Assembly (NCBI RefSeq): GCF_000690905.1
Contig: NZ_JMCL01000108.1
Span: 1-37,973 of the forward strand
Direction: 5' to 3'
Length of the DNA: 37,973 nucleotides
From: Pseudomonas sp. Ant30-3
GTDB lineage: Bacteria; Pseudomonadota; Gammaproteobacteria; Pseudomonadales; Pseudomonadaceae
Shown here: positions 31,548-37,973 of the stretch, in pieces
How the letters are laid out: each line of letters begins with the position of its first letter
Position numbering within the stretch: the first letter of the stretch is position 1
The notes under the pieces: generated by a model
Database searches by the model: none
Told to the model about the DNA's origin: nothing
The model's input: the letters and a program-made list of their open reading frames with translations, nothing else
Position numbers and translations under genes: made by a program

Positions 31548-32954
31548 ATGGACTCGAACATGCTGAAACCTACCGTCGGACCTATTATCGGCCACACAAC
31601 TTCTCATCACGCGCGCATTCTCTTGCGCGGCGAACATGAACAAAACTCCATAACATTTGCGGGCATCCGTTATCGACGAGTTCGCGAACAACAGTGGACA
31701 AAAGGTACATTTGCGCCACTGACTTCATCGCGGGATATGGCTAACGTCATCGTGTTGAATGATCTGGCGGCCGACACTGAATATGAATATCAGGCAGGCT
31801 GGTTCAGCCCCATGAACCCTGCGCACACGGTGGATTCGGTTCAGGAGTTGCCGCTGCAGTGGCCCAAAGACCTTTACCGGTTTCGCACGTTGTCGAACCA
31901 GCTCAGCGCTCCACGGGCTTATATTGTCGGCTCTTGTCGTTACTTGCGGATGACCGCGGGCGTTCCTTCGGCGCCGCATTTGGGCGACCGCATATTCGCT
32001 TCGATCAATAATTTGGCACAACGTGCAGAACCTGCCATCAGCGCCATGCTGATGACCGGCGATCAAATTTACGTCGACGATTTGAATATCATCGCCCCCG
32101 ACCGCGAATACAAAGAAATATTGAGCAAGTATCGGGCAGCTTTCTCTCAGCCGCATATAAGCAAGTTGATGTCAGGCGTATCGACTTACATGATCCTTGA
32201 TGATCATGAAATTGAAGATAACTGGCCTGCCAATAAAAATGACAATGATGAATTCCTGTACAGAAACGCAATCGCCGCTTATGAACTGTACCAGGCCAGT
32301 CACAGCCCGGTGCCTGTGCTTCTGGCCAATGGCAAGGTCAGCGAGAAACTGGAACGCTACTGGTATCAGTTCGCCGACGGCGATATCGAATGGTTTGTCA
32401 CCGACAGCCGCACCCGACGAAATTTATCAGCGGATGACCGTCGTATCCTCGATGCGGATCAGGAGCATGCCCTGTGCACATGGCTGATCAACAGCTCTGC
32501 GCGGGTGAAGCTTGTGGTCACCAGCGTCATGTTCTACCCCGACCGTAAACGCCTCGGCGACGACGCCTGGAAGGCTTTCCCCGAGCAACGCCTGCGGCTG
32601 CTGGAAACCATTCGTACGCACCGGCTCAAAAACGTCTTCCTCATCTCGGGCGATGTGCATGGCTCGCTGACCAGTCGACTGACCCACAGCGAAGACCCGG
32701 ACTTTGAGGTGCACACCATCGTGTCGTCCCCCCTGTGCAACAGCAAAATGCTGCCGTACGCCAAGTCATCGACGTTCATTCTCGACCAGCCATTGGCAAA
32801 AACTGCGGCCGGCGATTACCGACATGAATTGACCAGCCAAGTCATCAGCCAGGATAACTTTGCCCATCTGGTCGTTGACGCCGAGCACATTCACATCAAT
32901 TACCATGATCGCGACGGCAAATTACTGCAGTCGATATCAGTAATGCTTCGATAA
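31548..32954 (+). CDS. PhoD-like metallophosphoesterase
   Basis: A 468-residue PhoD-family phosphatase/phosphodiesterase. The metal site is complete: VGSCRY (Cys130), MLMTGDQIYVDD (Asp172, Asp177-178), MILDDHEIEDNW (Asp218-219, His220) and FLISGDVHGS (Asp369, His371). Classic PhoD enzymes are exported by Tat, but no Tat or Sec signal is seen here, so a cytoplasmic location is inferred. The start is uncertain: ATG at 31548 or 31560, both with weak ribosome sites. Its first half is AT-richer than aceEF and DipA. PAO1, as I recall, has aceF and the DipA gene adjacent, so this gene looks inserted. Substrate unknown. Confidence 0.85.
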   Translation: MDSNMLKPTVGPIIGHTTSHHARILLRGEHEQNSITFAGIRYRRVREQQWTKGTFAPLTSSRDMANVIVLNDLAADTEYEYQAGWFSPMNPAHTVDSVQELPLQWPKDLYRFRTLSNQLSAPRAYIVGSCRYLRMTAGVPSAPHLGDRIFASINNLAQRAEPAISAMLMTGDQIYVDDLNIIAPDREYKEILSKYRAAFSQPHISKLMSGVSTYMILDDHEIEDNWPANKNDNDEFLYRNAIAAYELYQASHSPVPVLLANGKVSEKLERYWYQFADGDIEWFVTDSRTRRNLSADDRRILDADQEHALCTWLINSSARVKLVVTSVMFYPDRKRLGDDAWKAFPEQRLRLLETIRTHRLKNVFLISGDVHGSLTSRLTHSEDPDFEVHTIVSSPLCNSKMLPYAKSSTFILDQPLAKTAAGDYRHELTSQVISQDNFAHLVVDAEHIHINYHDRDGKLLQSISVMLR

Positions 32955-32960
32955 TTTTTG

Positions 32961-32985
32961 CGGCTGAAAGCGTTAGTTTTAGCCG
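32961..32985. terminator. Hairpin between the PhoD-like and DipA-like genes
   Basis: CGGCTGAAA pairs with TTTTAGCCG (one G-U) around a 7-nt loop just after the PhoD-like stop. The T-run lies inside the stem rather than after it, so it is a weak terminator candidate. Confidence 0.35.
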
Positions 32986-33147
32986 TCTGCTGCAGAAATC
33001 CTTCTACCTGCCGACATATTCTTATAGCACTTGGCCTTCATGTCTCTTGTCAGTCGGTATTGCAATGATGCAACCTTGCCGCAGACAACAGACAAGAGGG
33101 CGAGAGCCCGGCGAGATCAGCATAAATCGAAGCGAGTTTCCCTCCCT

Positions 33148-35844
33148 ATGAAAAGCCAACCTGATGCCACCAGCCGTATGGTGGCCGAGGTAGTGACGCA
33201 ATTGCCCGTGCCCTCGCGGCTCGGCATGCTGCGTTTCGAACGGCTGAATGAACCTAGCTGGGCGCTGTTGTTTCTCGATCCCAATTGCGAGCGCCAGTTC
33301 GGCTTGCCGGCCGTCGAGCTGTGTGCCCTGATCGGCTCGCCCTACGCCAGCCTGATGGAGCCTGAGGCGCGCTATCAACTGCATGACGCCGTCCAGCAGC
33401 AACTGACGCAAAGTCCGCACTACCTGATCCGCTACACCCTGCACACGACCGCCGGGGCATTGAGCCTGCTGGAAGTCGGCGAAGGTTACCGCCAACACAA
33501 TCGACACCTGTTGCGCGGCTATTTGATGGTCATCGACGGAGTAGTCGAAGGCGAGCCACTGACGGCTGCGCTTGATCTCGAGACTCAGAATTCACGCCTG
33601 CAAATCGCCCTCGAGCTCAATCAGCGAGCCCAGCAGGAACAGCTTCTGCATCTGGACCGCGTACGCGCGCAACAGGATCTGATCCTGCTGCTGACCCGCC
33701 AGCGCTACAGCAACAGCAACTCCCTGCAGGAAGCCGCCAAACTGATCACCCGCAGCGCCTGCGACATTTACGAAATTGACTGCGCCAGTCTGTGGAACCT
33801 CGACGGCTCGATGCTGGTGCCGATCTCGGCTTACGATCGCGCCTCGGGCGGCTACGTGATGCCTGCGCCGATTGATATCAGTGGCTTCCCCGATTATCTC
33901 GAAGCGTTACAGAGCAGCCGCGCGATCGATGCGCACAATGCCATGCATGATCCGCGCACCCGAGGCATGGCAGAAAGTATGCGACCGCGCGATGTGAACG
34001 CCATGCTCGACGCGAGCATCCGCGTCGACGGGCAAGTGGTAGGCGTGCTGTGCCTGGAGCAAATCGGTGCCAGCCGTGCCTGGCAATCCGACGAAATTGC
34101 CTTCGCGGGTGAGCTCGCCGACCAGTTTGCGCAGGTCATCAACAATCACAATCGGCGCACTGCCACCAGCGCTTTGCACTTGTTCCAGCGGGCTGTGGAA
34201 CAAAGCGCCAACGCCTTTTTGCTGGTCAATTGCGACGGCGTGGTCGAATACGTAAACCCGAGTTTCACGGCCATCACTCAGTACACCACCGAAGAAGTCC
34301 ACGGCCAGCGACTGTCGGAACTGCCGGCGCTGGAGAATCTCAGCGAGCTGCTGTTCGACGCGCCCTCGGCGTTGGCCAAAAGCAATAGCTGGCAGGGTGA
34401 ATTCAAAAGCCGGCGGAAAAACCTCGAACCGTATTGGGGCCAGTTGTCGATTTCCAAGGTTTACGGTGATAACCACGAACTGACGCATTACATTGGCATT
34501 TACGAAGATATCACTCAGACCAAACTCGCCCAGCAACGCATCGAGCGCCTGGCCTACACCGACAACCTGACCAACCTCGGCAATCGCCCCTCGTTCATTC
34601 GCAACCTCGACGAACGCTTCGCCCGCGACTCCGACACACCGATCTGCCTGTTGCTGGTAGACATCGACAACTTCAAGCGCATCAACGACAGCCTGGGCCA
34701 TCAGACCGGCGACAAACTGCTGATCAGCCTCGCCCGGCGCCTGCGTAACAGCCTGAGCCCGAGTGGCAGCCTGGCACGTTTCGCCAGTAACGAATTTGCC
34801 GTATTGCTGGACAACACCGATCTCTCGACGGGTCAGCAAATCGCCAACCAATTGCTGGCGACCCTCGATAAACCGATGTTTGTCGACAACCAGCTGATCA
34901 GCGTCACCGGTTCCGTCGGCCTGGCCTGCGCGCCGCTGCACGGGCGCGATCCGCAGACCCTGATGCGCAACGCCGGGTTGGCTCTGCACAAGGCCAAGGC
35001 CAATGGCAAACACCAGGTTCATTTGTTCACCGAGGCGCTGAATGCCGAGGCCAGTTACAAACTCTTCGTCGAAAACAACCTGCGACGCGCCCTGACGCAA
35101 AACGAGCTGGACGTGTTTTATCAGCCCAAGCTGTGCCTGCGCAGCGGCCGTTTGCTGGGCATGGAGGCACTGCTGCGCTGGAACCATCCGGAAAAAGGCA
35201 TGATCCGCCCGGACCAGTTCATCAGCGTCGCCGAAGAGACCGGGTTGATTATTCCGATTGGCAAATGGATTGCGCGTCAGGCCTGCCGGATGAGCAAAGA
35301 ACTTTCGGCGGCAGGCTTGGGCGATCTGCAGGTAGCGATCAACCTGTCGCCGAAACAGTTTTCCGACCCGGATCTGGTCGCTTCGATTGCCAACATTCTC
35401 AAGGAAGAGGCGCTACCGGGCCGGCTGCTGGAGCTGGAGCTGACTGAAGGGCTGTTGCTCGAAGCCACCGAAGACACGCACTTGCAGCTGGACCAGCTCA
35501 AGCGCCTCGGGCTGACGCTGGCCATGGACGACTTTGGCACCGGTTACTCGTCACTCAGCTACTTGAAAAAATTCCCGATCGACATCATCAAGATTGATCG
35601 AAGCTTCATCCACGAAATTCCGGACAACCAGGACGATATGGAGATCACCTCCGCCGTGATCGCCATGGCGCACAACCTGAAACTCAAGGTCGTGGCCGAA
35701 GGCATCGAGACCGCCGAGCAGCTGGCCTTCCTGCGCCGTCACCGCTGCGATGTCGGCCAGGGCTACCTGTTCGACCGCCCGATACCGGGTTCGGAGCTGG
35801 TCGAAAAGCTCAAGCGCTACCCGCGTGGGCCGCTCTGCCTGTAA
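33148..35844 (+). CDS. dipA: DipA-like c-di-GMP phosphodiesterase (PAS-GAF-PAS-GGDEF-EAL)
   Basis: An 898-residue c-di-GMP enzyme. Order: PAS (about 25-130), coiled stretch, GAF (about 190-335), PAS (345-460), GGDEF (475-635), EAL (645-890). The GGDEF signature is ASNEF (546-550), so cyclase activity is probably lost, while the EAL domain is intact: MEALLRW (Glu673), NLSPKQF, ELTEGLL, MDDFGTGYSSL, IKIDRS, VVAEGIETAEQ. It should therefore degrade c-di-GMP and promote dispersal or motility. The ATG at 33148 gives the length I recall for DipA (PA5017, 899); a TTG at 33031 would add 39 unrelated residues. No membrane segment is seen. msrA follows after a REP pair. Confidence 0.85.
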   Translation: MKSQPDATSRMVAEVVTQLPVPSRLGMLRFERLNEPSWALLFLDPNCERQFGLPAVELCALIGSPYASLMEPEARYQLHDAVQQQLTQSPHYLIRYTLHTTAGALSLLEVGEGYRQHNRHLLRGYLMVIDGVVEGEPLTAALDLETQNSRLQIALELNQRAQQEQLLHLDRVRAQQDLILLLTRQRYSNSNSLQEAAKLITRSACDIYEIDCASLWNLDGSMLVPISAYDRASGGYVMPAPIDISGFPDYLEALQSSRAIDAHNAMHDPRTRGMAESMRPRDVNAMLDASIRVDGQVVGVLCLEQIGASRAWQSDEIAFAGELADQFAQVINNHNRRTATSALHLFQRAVEQSANAFLLVNCDGVVEYVNPSFTAITQYTTEEVHGQRLSELPALENLSELLFDAPSALAKSNSWQGEFKSRRKNLEPYWGQLSISKVYGDNHELTHYIGIYEDITQTKLAQQRIERLAYTDNLTNLGNRPSFIRNLDERFARDSDTPICLLLVDIDNFKRINDSLGHQTGDKLLISLARRLRNSLSPSGSLARFASNEFAVLLDNTDLSTGQQIANQLLATLDKPMFVDNQLISVTGSVGLACAPLHGRDPQTLMRNAGLALHKAKANGKHQVHLFTEALNAEASYKLFVENNLRRALTQNELDVFYQPKLCLRSGRLLGMEALLRWNHPEKGMIRPDQFISVAEETGLIIPIGKWIARQACRMSKELSAAGLGDLQVAINLSPKQFSDPDLVASIANILKEEALPGRLLELELTEGLLLEATEDTHLQLDQLKRLGLTLAMDDFGTGYSSLSYLKKFPIDIIKIDRSFIHEIPDNQDDMEITSAVIAMAHNLKLKVVAEGIETAEQLAFLRRHRCDVGQGYLFDRPIPGSELVEKLKRYPRGPLCL

Positions 35845-35871
35845 CGCTCCTCGCCTGCAAGTGATTTCCTA

Positions 35872-35959
35872 TGTGGGAGCTAGCCTGCTAGCGATTGCGC
35901 CAGTCCAATAAGCGTCTTGCTGCTGACACACCGCCATTGCTAGCAGGCTAGCTGCCACA
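35872..35959. repeat. REP pair between DipA-like gene and msrA
   Basis: Arms 35872-35895 and 35936-35959 face each other across 40 bp with two mismatches in 24. The internal GCTAG-CCTG-CTAGC hairpin replaces the GCGAG-CCTG-CTCGC form, both sides changed so that pairing holds. Confidence 0.85.
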
Positions 35960-36059
35960 AGGTTGAATACCCTCACATTTTGACTAGTGATTAACCCGGC
36001 ATCATTGGGCACACTGGCGGTCTGACTTCCAACATTCAACCTGACTGAGAGGACTGAAA

Positions 36060-36707
36060 ATGGTCTTGCGCTCGGAAATTCTGGTGAACAAAAACGTGCT
36101 CCCGACTAAAGAACAAGCTCTGCCTGGCCGCGAAACCCCGATGTCTTTGCCGGAAAAACATTTCGTCCACGACGCGCCGCTGCTGGGCCCATTCGTTACC
36201 GATGTAGATTTCGCGATTTTCGGCCTCGGCTGCTTCTGGGGCGCGGAACGCAAGTTCTGGCAGCGCGAAGGCGTGGTCAGCACGGTCGTGGGTTACGCTG
36301 GCGGCTTTACGCCAAACCCTACGTATGAAGAAGTCTGCTCCGGCCTGACCGGCCACAGCGAAGTGGTGCTGGTAGTCTACGAGCCGGCGAAAGTCAGCTA
36401 CGACGAGCTGCTGAAAATGTTCTGGGAATTGCACAACCCGACTCAGGGCATGCGTCAGGGTAACGACATCGGCACTCAGTACCGCTCGGTGATTTACGCG
36501 ACCAATCCGACGCAACTGGAAGCGGCCAAACGCAGCGCGCAAGTGTTTCAGGCTGAGTTGAGCAAGGCTGGCAAAGGCGAAATCACCACCGAAATCGATG
36601 AAGCGCCGACGGTCTATTTCGCTGAGGCGTATCACCAGCAGTACCTGGCGAAAAATCCGGAAGGGTATTGCGGGATTGGCGGCACAGGCGTGACTTGCCC
36701 GATCTAA
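36060..36707 (+). CDS. msrA: Peptide methionine-(S)-S-oxide reductase MsrA
   Basis: A 215-residue MsrA that repairs oxidised methionine. The catalytic motif is GLGCFWG (Cys58), with resolving cysteines at Cys204 and Cys213 in GYCGIGGTGVTCPI, as in thioredoxin-recycled enzymes. The N-terminus carries about 45 residues before the core, usual for pseudomonads. GAGAGGA at 36047-36053 lies 6 nt before the ATG. It is convergent to rlmJ, the two separated by a long inverted repeat. No signal peptide, so cytoplasmic. Confidence 0.97.
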   Translation: MVLRSEILVNKNVLPTKEQALPGRETPMSLPEKHFVHDAPLLGPFVTDVDFAIFGLGCFWGAERKFWQREGVVSTVVGYAGGFTPNPTYEEVCSGLTGHSEVVLVVYEPAKVSYDELLKMFWELHNPTQGMRQGNDIGTQYRSVIYATNPTQLEAAKRSAQVFQAELSKAGKGEITTEIDEAPTVYFAEAYHQQYLAKNPEGYCGIGGTGVTCPI

Positions 36708-36718
36708 ACCGCAAATGC

Positions 36719-36810
36719 AAAAGATCGCAGCCTCGGTTCACTCGACAGCTCCTACAGAGAAACGCATTCACCTGTAGGAGCTGTCGAGTGAAACGAGGCT
36801 GCGATCTTTT
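36719..36810. repeat. 39-bp near-perfect inverted repeat between msrA and rlmJ
   Basis: Arms 36719-36757 and 36772-36810 are reverse complements at 38 of 39 positions with a 14-nt centre. The outer ends are AAAAGATCGCAGCCTCG and CGAGGCTGCGATCTTTT, so both strands end in T4, and it can terminate both msrA and rlmJ. The inner part holds ACAGCTCCTACAG, as in other Pseudomonas intergenic repeats. Confidence 0.85.
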
Positions 36811-36831
36811 GATATTCCTTGTCGATTGACC

Positions 36832-37668
36832 CTATTCGGCAATCAACCAGTCCATCTGCCAGCCACCCTGAGTCTGCCCAAGCTTTTTCGACAACCACGG
36901 CAGCAATTCACGCAACTCCTCTTCCAGCCCCCACGGCGGATTCGCAATTGCCAATCCCGAGCCGTTCAAGCTGTTCGGCGTGTCCAGCGGATGCACCAGC
37001 AATTCCACACGCAACAACTTTGGCGCGCCCGTGCCGGCCAGATCCTGATAAAAACGGCGCAACATGCGCTGGTCCTTTACCGGGTACCAGGTCGCTGCCA
37101 CGGTTTGACGCATCCGTCCGATCGCTTCCTTCAGCGACGCGGCACAGCGTTGCATTTCATCGAGCTGTTCGAACGGCGGATCAATCAACATCACCGCCCG
37201 CTTCTCCTGCACCGGCAACATCGCGCGCGGCACATGCCAGCCCTCACCCAGATGCACCTTCACACGACGGTCACCGGCCATGTTGTCCTTGAGCAGCAGA
37301 CCGTCTTGCGGGTGCTTCTCGTTGAGCATCAACCGATCCTGCGGCCGCGTCAGGCGCCGCGCCAACTCGGGCGAGCCCGGGTAGTAACGCAACTGGCCAT
37401 CCGGGTTCATGTCATGCAGAACCTTCATGTAATCAGCGGTCAACGCCGGCAGATCCGGCTGATCCCACAAACGCGCAATGCCTTCCAGATACTCACCGGT
37501 ACGACTCGCCTGATCACCCTGCAGGTCATACAGACCAATACCGGCGTGCGTGTCGAGATAGGCAAACGGCTGCTCCTTGCGCGACATCAAGGCGATGAGG
37601 CGGGTCAAAGTCAGGTGTTTGAACACATCGGCGTGATTGCCGGCATGGAAGGCGTGACGATAATTCAT
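36832..37668 (-). CDS. rlmJ: 23S rRNA (adenine2030-N6)-methyltransferase RlmJ
   Basis: A 278-residue SAM-dependent methyltransferase that modifies A2030 of 23S rRNA. It starts MNYRHAFHAGNHADVFKHL, the RlmJ opening, with YLDTHAGIGLYDLQ (SAM site) and MLIDPPFEQ (DPPF catalytic motif). AGGAG lies 5 nt before the ATG. Length fits the family (about 280). It is convergent to msrA and its upstream side opens into REP-like sequence. Cytoplasmic, probably monocistronic. Confidence 0.95.
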   Translation of the reverse strand: MNYRHAFHAGNHADVFKHLTLTRLIALMSRKEQPFAYLDTHAGIGLYDLQGDQASRTGEYLEGIARLWDQPDLPALTADYMKVLHDMNPDGQLRYYPGSPELARRLTRPQDRLMLNEKHPQDGLLLKDNMAGDRRVKVHLGEGWHVPRAMLPVQEKRAVMLIDPPFEQLDEMQRCAASLKEAIGRMRQTVAATWYPVKDQRMLRRFYQDLAGTGAPKLLRVELLVHPLDTPNSLNGSGLAIANPPWGLEEELRELLPWLSKKLGQTQGGWQMDWLIAE

Positions 37669-37973
37669 GATTGCTCCTGCGAAGGCCGAGGAGTTTACCT
37701 TGTACGGCGACGGACGTCAGGGGGTGGGGGCTGAGCGGCCAATCGCAACCCTTCCCCCCAATCAGGCACAAACCCCTGTGGCGAGGGGGCTTGCCCCCGT
37801 TGGGCTGCGAAGCAGCCCCGAAATATCCCGGCGAACCGCAAACCCTGTGGCGAGGGAGCTTGCTCCCGCCGGGCTGCGAAGCAGCCCCAAACCCAGCACC
37901 GCAGATTTGTCAGACACACCACAGCGCTTTGTTTTGGCGACTGCTACGCAGCCGAACGGGAGCAAGCTCCCTC
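37669..37973. repeat. Repeat-rich right end with three REP-like copies
   Basis: Two direct copies (37777-37819 and 37846-37888) read TGTGGCGAGGG(G/A)GCTTG followed by GGGCTGCGAAGCAGCCCC. A third, inverted and cut by the window edge, starts near 37935 (GGCGACTGCTACGCAGCC then GGGAGCAAGCTCCCTC). The open frames here come only from the repeats; I see no gene. rlmJ's promoter must lie in the first 80 bp. Confidence 0.8.

Noticed and set aside
33031..33147. Upstream start for the DipA-like protein
   Set aside because: It uses TTG, adds residues with no domain character, and exceeds the family length.
37695..37965. Small frames at the right end with repeated GLLRSP-type peptides
   Set aside because: They are translations of REP copies.
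37777..37973. Possible CRISPR array at the right edge
   Set aside because: Only three copies, one inverted, with irregular spacers and internal hairpins typical of REP elements; no cas genes nearby.

Overview
The window looks like a chromosomal segment from a fluorescent Pseudomonas (P. fluorescens group). It is GC-rich, with strong GC at third codon positions. It carries the Pseudomonas lipopolysaccharide (LPS) core locus beside glnE, aceEF, a DipA-like phosphodiesterase, msrA and rlmJ, in an order that, from memory of PAO1, resembles PA4989-PA5019. Several intergenic gaps carry paired inverted REP elements of the GTGGGAG...CTCGCGAT kind typical of this group. I see no tRNA, rRNA, CRISPR array, transposase or prophage gene.

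Region 1 (1-4.3 kb): a LysR regulator cut by the window edge, a divergent SMR efflux gene, a REP pair, then a plus-strand set of an FAD oxidoreductase, an aldo/keto reductase (ATGA overlap) and an unnamed protein with a degenerate Nudix box. A bidirectional hairpin ends it.

Region 2 (4.3-23.1 kb): LPS core and lipid A export, almost all on the minus strand. waaF, waaC, waaG, waaP, wapP and two further kinase-fold genes overlap or nearly touch and form one inner-core operon. Then come a small lipoprotein, and wapO (carbamoyltransferase) with wapH and three more glycosyltransferases that probably build the strain-variable outer core. waaL, msbA and hldE follow: ligase, lipid A flippase and heptose-nucleotide synthesis. 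One plus-strand kinase-like gene, with Ser at the catalytic Asp position, lies divergent to waaL.

Region 3 (23.1-31.4 kb): REP-rich spacer, glnE (minus), then a 384-bp regulatory region and aceE-aceF (plus). The region upstream of aceE holds two copies of a 15-bp palindrome matching the site type described for the KDPG-responsive regulator RccR at aceE. A strong terminator follows aceF.

Region 4 (31.4-38 kb): a PhoD-like metallophosphoesterase that seems inserted relative to PAO1, a PAS-GAF-PAS-GGDEF-EAL protein (DipA-like, degenerate GGDEF, intact EAL), msrA, a 39-bp near-perfect inverted repeat, rlmJ, and three REP-like copies at the right end.

The parts most worth a second look are the spread of kinase-fold proteins in the LPS locus, two of them lacking the canonical catalytic Asp; the Nudix-like protein with its two oxidoreductase neighbours; the paired operators at aceE; the hairpin in the waaF leader; and the PhoD insertion.
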